Assembly (NCBI RefSeq): GCF_036173105.1
Contig: NZ_CP108053.1
Coordinates: 6,882,001-6,946,000 of the forward strand
Source of the DNA: Streptomyces sp. NBC_00287
GTDB lineage: Bacteria; Actinomycetota; Actinomycetes; Streptomycetales; Streptomycetaceae
DNA length: 64,000 bases
Direction: 5' to 3'
A program made the translations under genes and the position numbers. The notes beneath the pieces were generated by a model that ran no database searches, had not been told where the DNA came from, and worked only from the letters and a program-made list of their open reading frames with translations. Shown one piece after another: positions 49,633 to 58,570 of this stretch (positions are counted from its first letter, which is position 1; each line of letters starts with the position of its first letter).

Positions 49633-51024
49633 ATGCCCATGGGTCACACGGCCACAGCCCAGGCAGGCTCCGGCGGCCTGACAGCGACCGAGCACCGCCT
49701 GGCCAACGGCCTGCGCGTGGTGCTCTCCGAGGACCACCTGACCCCGGTCGCTGCGGTGTGCCTCTGGTACGACGTCGGCTCGCGCCACGAGGTCAAGGGG
49801 CGTACCGGTCTGGCTCACCTTTTCGAGCACTTGATGTTCCAGGGCTCCGCCCAGGTCAAGGGCAACGGCCACTTCGAGCTGGTGCAGGGCGCCGGTGGCT
49901 CGCTCAACGGCACCACCAGCTTCGAGCGCACCAATTACTTCGAGACCATGCCCGCCCACCAGCTGGAGCTCGCCCTCTGGCTGGAGGCCGACCGCATGGG
50001 CTCGCTGCTCGCCGCCCTGGACGACGAGTCGATGGAGAACCAGCGGGACGTCGTGAAGAACGAGCGCCGCCAGCGCTACGACAACGTCCCCTACGGCACG
50101 GCCTTCGAGAAGCTGACCGCTCTCGCCTACCCCGAGGGCCACCCCTACCACCACACGCCGATCGGCTCGATGGCCGACCTGGACGCGGCGACCCTGGAGG
50201 ACGCGCGCGCGTTCTTCCGCACGTACTACGCGCCGGGCAACGCGGTGCTGTCGATCGTCGGCGACATCGACCCGCAGCAGACGCTCGCCTGGGTCGAGAA
50301 GTACTTCGGCTCCATCGCCTCCCACGACGGCAAGCCCACCCCGCGCGACGGCTCGCTGCCGGAGATCATCGGCGAGCAGCTGCGCGAGGTCGTGGAGGAG
50401 GAGGTCCCCGCGCGGGCGTTGATGGCCGCCTACCGCCTCCCGCACGACGGCACACGCGCGTGCGACGCGGCCGACCTGGCCCTGACCGTCCTCGGCGGCG
50501 GCGAGTCCTCCCGCCTCTACAACCGTCTCGTACGGCGCGACCGTACGGCCGTCGCCGCCGGGTTCGGCCTGCTGCGGCTGTCCGGAGCGCCCTCCCTGGG
50601 CTGGCTGGACGTGAAGACCTCCGGTGATGTCGAGGTCCCGGTGATCGAGGCCGCCATCGACGAGGAGCTCGCCCGGTTCGCCGAGCACGGCCCGACGGCC
50701 GAGGAAATGGAGCGCGCCCAGGCCCAGTTGGAGCGCGAGTGGCTGGACCGGCTCGGCACCGTCGCGGGCCGCGCCGACGAACTGTGCCGCTACGCCGTCC
50801 TGTTCGGCGACCCGCAGCTCGCCCTCACCGCCGTCAAGCGCGTGCTGGAGGTGACGGCCGAGGAGGTCCAGGAGGTCGCCAAGGCCCGCCTGCGCCCCGA
50901 CAACCGCGCGGTGCTGGTCTACGAGCCGACCGTCCCCCCGGAGACCGTCGAGGAGCCCACCGAAGACCTGGAGTCCGCGGCCACCGTGGAAGCGACCGAC
51001 GAGAACGAGGAGACGGTGAAGTGA
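49633..51024 (+). CDS. M16 family zinc metallopeptidase, catalytic subunit
   Basis: A 463-residue M16B peptidase. The inverted zinc motif HLFEH (H62, E65, H66) and the distal ligand E144 (VKNERRQRYDN) are present. The C-terminal half carries the R/Y-type substrate-binding elements (LGGGESSRLYNRLVR). The ATG has AAGGGA six bases ahead. Its stop overlaps the next start by four bases; the neighbour is a related protein lacking the zinc motif, so the two likely form a heterodimer like the processing peptidases. Substrate unknown; the last ~30 residues are acidic. Confidence 0.94.
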   Translation: MPMGHTATAQAGSGGLTATEHRLANGLRVVLSEDHLTPVAAVCLWYDVGSRHEVKGRTGLAHLFEHLMFQGSAQVKGNGHFELVQGAGGSLNGTTSFERTNYFETMPAHQLELALWLEADRMGSLLAALDDESMENQRDVVKNERRQRYDNVPYGTAFEKLTALAYPEGHPYHHTPIGSMADLDAATLEDARAFFRTYYAPGNAVLSIVGDIDPQQTLAWVEKYFGSIASHDGKPTPRDGSLPEIIGEQLREVVEEEVPARALMAAYRLPHDGTRACDAADLALTVLGGGESSRLYNRLVRRDRTAVAAGFGLLRLSGAPSLGWLDVKTSGDVEVPVIEAAIDEELARFAEHGPTAEEMERAQAQLEREWLDRLGTVAGRADELCRYAVLFGDPQLALTAVKRVLEVTAEEVQEVAKARLRPDNRAVLVYEPTVPPETVEEPTEDLESAATVEATDENEETVK

Positions 51025-52409
51025 CCGAGCTCGCCACGATGGAGTTCCACCCCCAGCCTCAGGCGGGCGAGCCGAAGGTCTGGGCCTTTCCGGCGCCCAC
51101 GCGCGGGGCCCTCGACAACGGTCTGACGGTCCTGCGCTGCCACCGCCCCGGCCAGCAGGTCGTGGCCGTCGAGGTGCTCCTGGACGCGCCGCTGGAGGCC
51201 GAGCCGGCCGGTCTGGACGGCGCCGCCACGATCATGGCGCGGGCCTTCTCGGAGGGCACCGACAAGCACACCGCCGAGGAGTTCGCCGCCGAGCTGGAGC
51301 GCTGCGGCGCCACCCTCGACTCGCACGCCGACCACCCCGGTGTACGGCTCTCCCTCGAAGTTCCGGTCTCCCGCCTGGCCAAGGCGCTCGGTCTGCTCGC
51401 CGATGCCCTCAGGGCGCCCGCGTTCGCCGACAGCGAGGTCGAACGGCTGGTGCGCAACCGTCTCGACGAGATCCCGCACGAGCTGGCAAACCCCTCCCGG
51501 CGCGCCGCCAAGGAGATCTACAAGCAGCTGTTCCCGGCGGCCGCGCGCATGTCGCGCCCGCGCCAGGGCACCGAGGAGACGGTCGCGGCCATCGACTCCG
51601 GGGCCGTACGCGCCTTCTACGAGCGGCACGTCCGCCCCGCCACGGCCACCGCCGTGGTCGTCGGCGACCTCACCGGCACCGACCTCGACGCCCTCCTCGC
51701 CGACACCCTCGGCTCCTGGACCGGCTCCTCGGCCGAGCCGCGGCCCGTGCCCCCGGTCACCGCCGACGACACCGGCCGCGTCGTCATCGTGGACCGCCCC
51801 GGAGCCGTCCAGACGCAGCTGCTGATCGGCCGCGTCGGCCCCGACCGGCACGACCGTGTGTGGCCCGCGCAGGTCCTCGGCACGTACTGCCTCGGCGGCA
51901 CCCTCACCTCCCGCCTGGACCGCGTCCTGCGCGAGGAGAAGGGCTACACCTACGGCGTGCGCTCCTTCGGGCAGGTCCTGCGCTCCGCCCCCGACGGCAC
52001 CGGCGCCGCGATGCTCGCCATCAGCGGCTCCGTCGACACCCCCAACACCGGTCCCGCCCTCGAGGACCTGTGGAAGGTGCTGCGCACCCTCGCCGAGGGC
52101 GGGCTCACCGACGCCGAGCGGGACGTCGCCGTACAGAACCTCGTCGGGGTGGCGCCGCTGAAGTACGAGACGGCCGCCGCAGTGGCGAGCACCCTGGCCG
52201 ACCAGGTCGAGCAGCACCTGCCCGACGACTACCAGGCCACGCTGTACCGCCGGCTCGCCGCGACCGGCACCGTGGAGGCCACCGCGGCCGTCGTGAGCGC
52301 CTTCCCGATGGACCGTCTGGTGACCGTTCTGGTCGGTGACGCGGCGCAGATCAAGGAGGCCGTCGAGGCCCTCGGAATCGGTGAAGTCACCGTCGTGACA
52401 GCCGAGTAG
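51021..52409 (+). CDS. M16 family peptidase-like protein, non-catalytic subunit
   Basis: A 462-residue M16-fold protein. Where the catalytic partner has HLFEHLMFQGS, this one has GLDGAATIMARAFSEGT, so zinc ligands are missing. The R/Y substrate-binding region is kept (LGGTLTSRLDRVLREEKGYTYGVRS). This division of labour is known for M16B heterodimers. It begins with GTG inside the preceding stop (translational coupling) and ends at a perfect terminator. Confidence 0.93.
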   Translation: MTELATMEFHPQPQAGEPKVWAFPAPTRGALDNGLTVLRCHRPGQQVVAVEVLLDAPLEAEPAGLDGAATIMARAFSEGTDKHTAEEFAAELERCGATLDSHADHPGVRLSLEVPVSRLAKALGLLADALRAPAFADSEVERLVRNRLDEIPHELANPSRRAAKEIYKQLFPAAARMSRPRQGTEETVAAIDSGAVRAFYERHVRPATATAVVVGDLTGTDLDALLADTLGSWTGSSAEPRPVPPVTADDTGRVVIVDRPGAVQTQLLIGRVGPDRHDRVWPAQVLGTYCLGGTLTSRLDRVLREEKGYTYGVRSFGQVLRSAPDGTGAAMLAISGSVDTPNTGPALEDLWKVLRTLAEGGLTDAERDVAVQNLVGVAPLKYETAAAVASTLADQVEQHLPDDYQATLYRRLAATGTVEATAAVVSAFPMDRLVTVLVGDAAQIKEAVEALGIGEVTVVTAE

Positions 52410-52447
52410 ACACACCCTCGGATGTGAACGCGCGGCCACGCGCGTGT

Positions 52448-52485
52448 GGGGCCCTGGTGATGGAAGCGTCACCAGGGCCCCTTTA
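52448..52485 (+). terminator. Terminator of the M16 operon
   Basis: GGGGCCCTGGTGA and TCACCAGGGCCCC form a perfect 13-bp stem with an 8-base loop, followed by TTTAT. Confidence 0.93.
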
Positions 52486-52632
52486 TGTCCGAATTGAGGG
52501 AGAGGTTGCCTGTCTGACCTGTGGCATGCGCTACAAAAGCCGCGATCCGTTTGGGGATTGAAAGTTGTCCCGTTTAGCGTCGTCCGGGCTGTCCGTCAGG
52601 CAGTGCGCCGCATCCGCGGCACCGGACAGTCA

Positions 52633-52773
52633 TCGCCGAGTCCCCGTACGGCGCGAGCCAGGGGAGCCGGGGACCCACCCAAGTCCCTGGGGTGAATCGG
52701 ACGCCCGCGTGTGAGCGAGGGCGGCCGTAGGAGACCTTCCTGCTCCGAACCCGTCAGCTAACCCGGTAGGCGA
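52633..52773 (+). promoter_or_regulatory. c-di-AMP (ydaO/yuaA) riboswitch
   Basis: The diagnostic ydaO blocks are in order: GAGCCGGGGACCCA (52664 on), GGGGTGAATC (52689 on), GTAGGAGACC and CCGTCAGCTAACCCGGTAGGC near the end. TCGCC at the start can pair with GGCGA at the end (P1). An extra upstream helix, CTGTCCG with CGGACAG, lies at 52589-52629. The element stops only 26 bases before the M23 peptidase ATG, and I see no terminator in between. In Streptomyces this class controls cell-wall hydrolase genes. Confidence 0.93.
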
Positions 52774-52799
52774 GAAGGAAGGAAAGGACCAGCCACTTC

Positions 52800-53564
52800 A
52801 TGGCGTTCACGCGCGCCACCGGGAAGCACCGTCGTCCCAGCAGGATGCAGCGCACCACCGCCCGCGCGGCGGGCGTCGCGGCCCTCACCACCACCGGCGT
52901 CGTCGGCACCCTCGCGAGCCCCGCGCTCGCCGCCGAGGCCGCCGCCGAGCAGACCGGTCTCACCCCCGTCATCACCATCGGCGACTCGGTCGCCGAACAG
53001 ATCGACGCCCAGGCTGTAGCCCAGCAGCAGGCGGCCGACGAGGCGGCGGCGAAGAAGAAGGCCGAGGAGGCCGCGCGCAAGGAGGCCGCCGAGGCGGCCA
53101 AGAAGGCGCGCGAGGCCAAGGAGCGCGCCGCCCGCGAGGCCGAGCGCAAGCGCCTGAACACCTTCGTCTCCCCGATCTCCGGCTCCTACGTGTCGACGAG
53201 CTACCAGGCCGGCGGCGCCGTCTGGTCCTCCGGCAGCCACACCGGCATCGACTTCCACGCCTCCAGCGGCACCTCCGTCCGCTCGGTCGGCATGGGCACC
53301 GTCGTCGAGGCCGGCTGGGGCGGGGCGTACGGCAACCAGATCGTCATCAAGATGCACGACGGCACGTACACCCAGTACGGCCACCTGTCGTCCATCGCCG
53401 TCTCGGTGGGCCAGAGCGTCACCCCGGGCCAGCAGATAGGCCTCTCCGGCGCCACCGGCAACGTCACCGGGGCGCATCTGCACTTCGAGGCCCGTACGAC
53501 CGCGGAGTACGGCTCGGACATCGACCCCGCCGCCTACCTCCGCTCGCACGGCGTGAACGTCTGA
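52800..53564 (+). CDS. Secreted M23 (LytM-like) peptidoglycan endopeptidase
   Basis: A 254-residue cell-wall hydrolase. A long signal peptide (twin Arg near 11-12, hydrophobic 25-40, cut near PALA-AEA at ~45) precedes an Ala/Lys/Glu-rich coiled coil (70-118), and the M23 domain fills 120-254. The zinc ligands are H147 and D151 (SHTGIDFHA) and H228, with H195 and H226 (GAHLHFE) completing the site, so it should be active. It is controlled by the c-di-AMP riboswitch just upstream, linking cell-wall cleavage to osmotic or c-di-AMP state. It ends at a T-tailed terminator. Confidence 0.95.
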   Translation: MAFTRATGKHRRPSRMQRTTARAAGVAALTTTGVVGTLASPALAAEAAAEQTGLTPVITIGDSVAEQIDAQAVAQQQAADEAAAKKKAEEAARKEAAEAAKKAREAKERAAREAERKRLNTFVSPISGSYVSTSYQAGGAVWSSGSHTGIDFHASSGTSVRSVGMGTVVEAGWGGAYGNQIVIKMHDGTYTQYGHLSSIAVSVGQSVTPGQQIGLSGATGNVTGAHLHFEARTTAEYGSDIDPAAYLRSHGVNV

Positions 53565-53586
53565 CGACACCCGCCACGCTTCCGAG

Positions 53587-53613
53587 ACCCCGGCTCCCCG
53601 AGCCGGGGTTTTT
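53587..53613 (+). terminator. M23 peptidase terminator
   Basis: ACCCCGGCTC and GAGCCGGGGT with a 3-base loop, followed by TTTT. Confidence 0.95.
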
Positions 53614-53751
53614 CGGTGTTTACGGGGCCCCGTTGTCCAAAAAATATCCATGGATTCCGGCCCGCCATCGGAAATTCCGGCTCACTGCAATAGAGTCACT
53701 GAACACACGTCCGTCGTCGACGTTTCACGGGGATTAAAGCGGAGGTCGGTC

Positions 53752-54438
53752 ATGCGTATTCCGGCGCACTCGGTATGCACGGCGATCCGGGACGACATCG
53801 TCGCCGGTGTCTACGAGCGCGGCAGCCGACTCACCGAGGAACTGCTCGCGCGCCGCTACGGCGTCTCGCGCGTCCCCGTCCGGGAGGCCCTGCGCACGCT
53901 GGAGGCGGAGGGCTTCGTGGTGACCCGGCGGCACGCGGGCGCGTGCGTCGCGGAACCGACCGAGCAGGAAGCCGGTGACCTGCTGGAGATGCGCTCGCTG
54001 CTGGAGCCGCTCGGCGCCGCCCGGGCCGCCCAGCGGCGCACCGAGGCGCATCTGAAGGTGCTGCGCGGTCTGGTGAGGCTCGGTCAGGAGCGGGCCAGAA
54101 GGGGCAACAGCGAGGATCTGCGCTCCCTGGGCGGCTGGTTCCACGAGACGCTGGCCCAGGCCTCCGGCAGCCCCGCCCTGACCTCGATGCTGACCCAGCT
54201 GCGGCACAAGATCGCCTGGATGTACGCGGTGGAGGCGTCGGCCAGCCCCGCGGAGGCCTGGGTCGAGCACGGGGCGATCGTGGACGCGGTGGCGCGCGGG
54301 GACAGCGAGCGCGCGCGGGCGATCACCGCCGTGCACACCGAGCGCTCCAGCGGTACGCACCGGCTGCGGTTCCCCTCCGGCGGGGAGCGTGTGAGGAATT
54401 CGCAACATCCCGTAAACATGTCGGGCCTGCGGCATTAA
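53752..54438 (+). CDS. GntR/FadR-subfamily (FCD) transcriptional regulator
   Basis: A 228-residue regulator. The winged helix (~5-70) reads CTAIRDDIVAGVYERGS, then LTEELLARRYGVSRVPVREAL; the FCD domain (~80-210) has EMRSLLEPLGAARAA and GGWFHETLAQASGSPALTSML. The ATG has GGAGG seven bases ahead; the longer open frame upstream is unsupported. It is close to ptsH but convergent with it. Targets are unknown; FCD members often sense organic acids. Confidence 0.93.
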   Translation: MRIPAHSVCTAIRDDIVAGVYERGSRLTEELLARRYGVSRVPVREALRTLEAEGFVVTRRHAGACVAEPTEQEAGDLLEMRSLLEPLGAARAAQRRTEAHLKVLRGLVRLGQERARRGNSEDLRSLGGWFHETLAQASGSPALTSMLTQLRHKIAWMYAVEASASPAEAWVEHGAIVDAVARGDSERARAITAVHTERSSGTHRLRFPSGGERVRNSQHPVNMSGLRH

Positions 54439-54507
54439 CATGCGCACCGTATACAAAGAGGGTGTAATTCCCGGGGGACTATTTTCGCTGCCCGGAAGTG
54501 GAAAATG

Positions 54508-54543
54508 CGAAGGGCCCGCCCGGTAATTCGGACGAGCCCTTCG
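54508..54543. terminator. Hairpin between the GntR gene and ptsH
   Basis: CGAAGGGC pairs with GCCCTTCG, with inner CCG/CGG pairing and loop GTAATT. Confidence 0.75.
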
Positions 54544-54575
54544 GGGAAGCGGCGAGTGCCGCGCCCGGCAATTAC

Positions 54576-54857
54576 TCAGACGGTCTCGGGGAGCTCTTCG
54601 AGACCCTCGGAGACCAGCTTCGCCAGACGGTCGAGGGCGGCGTCCGCACCCTCGGCGTCGGAGGCGAGCACGATCTCCTCGTTGCCCTGGGCGCCCAGGC
54701 CCAGAACAGCCAGCATGGAGGCCGCGTTGACGGGGTTGCCGTCGACCTTGGCGATCGTCACGGGGACGCCTGCGGCCGTGGCGGCTCGGACGAAGATGGA
54801 GGCGGGGCGGGCGTGGAGGCCCTCGGCCCAGCCGACGTTGACGCGGCGCTCAGCCAT
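54576..54857 (-). CDS. ptsH: HPr, phosphocarrier of the PTS
   Basis: A 93-residue HPr that passes phosphate from enzyme I to sugar-specific EIIA. The phosphorylated histidine is H15 (EGLHARPAS), and the regulatory Ser position is also kept (S47 in NAASMLAVLGLG). In Streptomyces the PTS handles N-acetylglucosamine and fructose. A DasR site lies 25-40 bases upstream of the start, in line with the known DasR control of PTS genes. It is monocistronic. Confidence 0.97.
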   Translation of the reverse strand: MAERRVNVGWAEGLHARPASIFVRAATAAGVPVTIAKVDGNPVNAASMLAVLGLGAQGNEEIVLASDAEGADAALDRLAKLVSEGLEELPETV

Positions 54858-54881
54858 GTGATGCTGCCCTTCAGGTTCTCA

Positions 54882-54897
54882 GGTTGTCTAGACCAGT
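54882..54897 (-). promoter_or_regulatory. DasR-responsive element (dre) of ptsH
   Basis: On the minus strand the 16-mer is ACTGGTCTAGACAACC, matching A-S-TGGTCTAGACCA-S-T at 14 of 16 positions with the core TGGTCTAGAC intact. It is in the ptsH promoter region. Confidence 0.85.
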
Positions 54898-55034
54898 GTT
54901 CCACAACGTGAAGCGTGCCCGGTACGGACCTTCGTCCCGTCCCGTGTGGTCGTCGGACCGCGGCCTCGATCCGACACTCGTCCTCCACAGACTGCCTCGC
55001 GCCGTTGTCGGACGCGAGCCGTACTCTGGGCCCC

Positions 55035-57932
55035 ATGCAGAGCGCGTCGGACCGGCACGAGTACCCCGCCCACTGGGAAGCCGACGTGGTGCTGCGCGAC
55101 GGCGGCACCGCACGCATCCGCCCCATCACCGTTGATGACGCCGAGCGCCTGGTCAGCTTCTACGAGCAGGTCTCGGACGAGTCGAAGTACTACCGCTTCT
55201 TCGCGCCCTACCCGCGCCTGTCCGCCAAGGACGTCCACCGCTTCACGCACCACGACTTTGTGGACAGGGTGGGACTCGCGGCCACGATCGGCGGCGAGTT
55301 CATCGCAACCGTACGCTATGACCGCATTGGTGCCGACGGGCTGCCCGCCTCCGCCCCCGCGGACGAGGCCGAGGTCGCCTTCCTCGTCCAGGACGCCCAT
55401 CAGGGACGCGGGGTCGCCTCCGCGCTGCTCGAACACATCGGCGCGGTCGCGCGCGAGCGCGGGATCCGCCGGTTCGCCGCCGAGGTGCTGCCCGCCAACA
55501 CCAAGATGATCAAGGTGTTCACGGACGCCGGGTACACCCAGAAGCGCAGCTTCGAGGACGGCGTAGTCCGCCTGGAGTTCGACCTGGAGCCGACCGACCG
55601 CTCGCTCGCCGTGCAGCACGCGCGCGAACAGCGCGCCGAGGCGCGGTCCGTCCAACGGCTGCTGGTCCCCGGCTCCGTGGCCGTGATCGGCGCGGGCCGT
55701 AACCCGGGTGGGGTGGGCCGCAGCGTCCTCGACAACATCCGGGAGGGCGGGTTCCAAGGGCCGCTCTACGCCGTCAATCAGGCGTTCCCCGACGAGCTGA
55801 AGGAGCTCGCCGGGGTACCCGCCTACCGCTCGGTGCGCGACATCGACGGCCATGTCGACCTCGCCGTCGTCGCCGTGCCCGCCGAACAGGTTCCCGAGGT
55901 CGTCACCGAGTGCGGTGAGCACGGCGTCCAGGGGCTGGTCGTGGTCTCCGCCGGGTACGCCGAGAGCGGGCCCGAAGGGCGTGACCGCCAGCGCGAACTC
56001 GTCCGGCACGCGCGCGCGTACGGCATGCGGATCATCGGGCCGAACGCCTTCGGGGTCATCAACACCTCGGCGGACGTACGGCTGAACGCCTCGCTCGCGC
56101 CCGAGATGCCACGCCCCGGGCGGATAGGGCTGTTCGCCCAGTCCGGCGCCATCGGCATCGCCCTGCTGTCCCGGCTGCACCGGCGCGGCGGCGGGGTCAC
56201 CGGGGTCACCGGTGTGTCCACCTTCGTCTCCTCCGGGAACCGGGCCGATGTGTCCGGCAATGACGTCCTCCAGTACTGGTACGACGACCCGGACACCGAT
56301 GTGGCCCTCATGTACCTGGAGTCCATCGGCAACCCGCGCAAGTTCACCCGGCTCGCCCGGCGGACGGCGGCGGCGAAGCCGCTGGTCGTGGTGCAGGGCG
56401 CGCGGCACGGCGGGGCGGCTCCGCAGGGGCATGCCGTACGGGCGACGCGGTTGCCGCATGCCACCGTGTCGGCCCTGCTGCGGCAGGCCGGGGTGATCCG
56501 GGTGGACACGATCACCGAGCTCGTCGACGCGGGGCTGCTGCTCGCCCGCCAGCCGCTGCCGGCCGGTCCGCGCGTGGCGATCCTCGGCAACTCCGAGTCC
56601 CTGGGCCTGCTGACGTACGACGCGTGCCTGTCCGAAGGGCTACGGCCGCTGCCGCCGCTGGACCTGACGACGGGAGCTTCGGCGCGGGACTTCCGGGCGG
56701 CGCTGTCGCGAGCGCTGGCCGACGACACCTGCGACTCCGTCGTGGTGACCGCGATCCCGGCGATCGGGGAGCCGTCGCCGGGGGACGCGGTGCTGGCGGA
56801 GGCACTGCGGTCGGCGGCGGAGGAGGTGCCGGGGAAGCCGGTGCTGGTGGTGCATGTGGAACTGGGCGGGTTGGCGGAAGCGCTGTCGGCGGCTGCCAGT
56901 ACGGCACCGGGCGCCGCGGTCGAGGCGGGGCCGGTCGAGCAGCCCGGCGCTCACGGGGTGCCGGCCTTCGATGGGCCGGGAGCCGCCCTGGGCGGCACGC
57001 ATGCCCGCGGCCTGGTGGAACAGGCCGGCTCCGGCAAGGCGGAGGCACCTGACGAAGACGCGCGCGAACCCCGCCTCATCCCCGCCTACCCCGCCGCCGA
57101 GCGAGCCGTCCGTGCCCTCGCCGAAGCCGTGAAGTACGCCCAGTGGCGGCGGGAAGCCGCCGAGCCCGGGCGAGTGCCCGAGTACGAGGACATCGACGAG
57201 CGGGGAGCGGCCGCGCTGATCGATGGGCTGCTGGCGAGGGGGCAGGGGCTCACGCTCGGGTCCGAGGAGACCTGTGAGCTGCTCGGGACGTACGGCATTC
57301 ACGTGCTGCGGGCCCTTCCCGCGCCCACTCCCGACGACGCCGCCGAAGCCGCCCGGGCCGTCGGTTACCCCGTCGCCCTCAAGGCCACCGCCCCGCACCT
57401 GCGACACCGCGCCGACCTGGGGGGCGTACGGCTGGATCTCGCGGACGAGGAGCAACTGCGGCGGGCGTACGCCGAGTTGGTCGAGCTGTTCGGGAAGCCG
57501 GAGGAGCTGCGGCCGGTCGTGCAGGCGATGGCTCCGCGCGGGGTGGACACCGTCGTACGGGCCGTGATCGACCCGGCGGCCGGTGCCGTGCTGTCGTTCG
57601 CGCTCGCCGGGGCCGCGTCCCAGCTCCTCGGGGACATGGCGCACCGCCTGATCCCGGTCACCGACCGCGAGGCGACCTCCCTGGTGCGCTCGATCCGGAC
57701 GGCGCCGCTCCTGTTCGGCTGGCGAGGTTCGACCCCGGTCGACACCCCCGCACTGGAGGAGCTGCTGCTCCGGGTGTCGCGCCTGGTCCACGACCACCCC
57801 GAGGTCGTCGCCGTGACCCTGGAGCCGGTCGTCGTCGCCCCGCACGGTCTGACCGTGCTCGGCGCCACCGTACGGCTGGCCCCGCCGCCCGCCCGCGACG
57901 ACCTCGGCCCGCGCACGCTCCCCGCCTACTGA
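55035..57932 (+). CDS. patA: PatA-type protein acetyltransferase (GNAT plus acyl-CoA synthetase-like domains)
   Basis: A 965-residue protein with an N-terminal GNAT domain (~20-185; acetyl-CoA loop QGRGVASALL), then a CoA-binding domain (~200-320, VPGSVAVIGAGRNPGGVG), a succinyl-CoA-ligase-like part (FAQSGAIGIALLSRLHRRG) and an ATP-grasp domain (~735-930, LKATAPHLRHRADLGGV). Pat enzymes acetylate lysines of acyl-CoA synthetases. In most bacteria GNAT is C-terminal; this N-terminal arrangement is that of S. lividans PatA. A low-complexity insert sits at ~625-680. ATG 55035 follows TACTCT by seven bases, so it may be leaderless. Confidence 0.9.
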   Translation: MQSASDRHEYPAHWEADVVLRDGGTARIRPITVDDAERLVSFYEQVSDESKYYRFFAPYPRLSAKDVHRFTHHDFVDRVGLAATIGGEFIATVRYDRIGADGLPASAPADEAEVAFLVQDAHQGRGVASALLEHIGAVARERGIRRFAAEVLPANTKMIKVFTDAGYTQKRSFEDGVVRLEFDLEPTDRSLAVQHAREQRAEARSVQRLLVPGSVAVIGAGRNPGGVGRSVLDNIREGGFQGPLYAVNQAFPDELKELAGVPAYRSVRDIDGHVDLAVVAVPAEQVPEVVTECGEHGVQGLVVVSAGYAESGPEGRDRQRELVRHARAYGMRIIGPNAFGVINTSADVRLNASLAPEMPRPGRIGLFAQSGAIGIALLSRLHRRGGGVTGVTGVSTFVSSGNRADVSGNDVLQYWYDDPDTDVALMYLESIGNPRKFTRLARRTAAAKPLVVVQGARHGGAAPQGHAVRATRLPHATVSALLRQAGVIRVDTITELVDAGLLLARQPLPAGPRVAILGNSESLGLLTYDACLSEGLRPLPPLDLTTGASARDFRAALSRALADDTCDSVVVTAIPAIGEPSPGDAVLAEALRSAAEEVPGKPVLVVHVELGGLAEALSAAASTAPGAAVEAGPVEQPGAHGVPAFDGPGAALGGTHARGLVEQAGSGKAEAPDEDAREPRLIPAYPAAERAVRALAEAVKYAQWRREAAEPGRVPEYEDIDERGAAALIDGLLARGQGLTLGSEETCELLGTYGIHVLRALPAPTPDDAAEAARAVGYPVALKATAPHLRHRADLGGVRLDLADEEQLRRAYAELVELFGKPEELRPVVQAMAPRGVDTVVRAVIDPAAGAVLSFALAGAASQLLGDMAHRLIPVTDREATSLVRSIRTAPLLFGWRGSTPVDTPALEELLLRVSRLVHDHPEVVAVTLEPVVVAPHGLTVLGATVRLAPPPARDDLGPRTLPAY

Positions 57933-57961
57933 GGGGCGCGAGCGGTCCCTCGCAGTCAGTG

Positions 57962-57982
57962 GGCCCCCGTAGGATGGGGGCC
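57962..57982 (+). promoter_or_regulatory. Hairpin enclosing the DUF5998 gene -10 element
   Basis: GGCCCCC and GGGGGCC are perfect inverted arms around GTAGGAT. TAGGAT is a typical -10, and the DUF5998 ATG starts directly after the right arm. It could be a leaderless promoter, the patA terminator or an operator. Confidence 0.5.
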
Positions 57983-58570
57983 ATGGCCAAGACCAGTACG
58001 ACGACCCAGGGGCTGCGAGCGGCGATCGAGCGCAGCGGCTACTACCCGGCCCTCGTGGCCGAGGCGGTGGAGGCCGCCGTGGGCGGCGAGCCCATCCGGT
58101 CGTACCTGGTCCACCAGGAGACCACGTTCGATCAGAACGAGGTGCGGCGGCATGTCACCGTGCTGGTCCTCACCGACAACCGCTTCATCGTCAGCCACAC
58201 CGACGAGCAGGCCGCGGACACCACCTCCCCGACCCCGTACGCCACGACCTCCACGGAGTCGGTCAAGATCGGCCGGATCTCGTCGGTCGTGCTCAGCCGG
58301 GTGGTCGCCAACCCGGAGTCGTACACGCCGGGCACGCTGCCCCGCGAGGTCGTGCTGACCATCGGCTGGGGCGCGGTCTCCCGGATCGATCTGGAGCCGG
58401 CCGCCTGCGGCGACCCCAACTGCGAGGCCGACCACGGCTACACGGGCAGTTCCACCGCCGACGATCTCAGCCTGCGTGTCAGCGAGGCCGGCGACGGCCC
58501 GGAGACGGTCCGCCAGGCGCTCGCCTTCGCGCAGGCGCTCTCCGAGGCGACCGCGGACACCACCCGATAA
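57983..58570 (+). CDS. DUF5998 family protein
   Basis: A 195-residue cytoplasmic protein conserved in actinobacteria, function unknown. It begins AKTSTTTQGLRAAIERSGYYP. A beta-rich middle (ETTFDQNEVRRHVTVLVLTD, then RFIVSHTDEQ) resembles a PH-like or similar small domain, but I cannot assign it. A CGDPNCEADHGYTG segment (~150) may bind metal. The stop shares one base with the next start (TAATG), so it is coupled to the phosphodiesterase gene. Confidence 0.85.
   Translation: MAKTSTTTQGLRAAIERSGYYPALVAEAVEAAVGGEPIRSYLVHQETTFDQNEVRRHVTVLVLTDNRFIVSHTDEQAADTTSPTPYATTSTESVKIGRISSVVLSRVVANPESYTPGTLPREVVLTIGWGAVSRIDLEPAACGDPNCEADHGYTGSSTADDLSLRVSEAGDGPETVRQALAFAQALSEATADTTR

Noticed and set aside
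58165..58175. TTGTCGGTG boxes on the minus strand inside coding regions (also near 33646 and 51257)
   Set aside because: They arise from frequent ACC-GAC-AAG/AAC codon runs, lie inside genes and lack a -10 at the right spacing.
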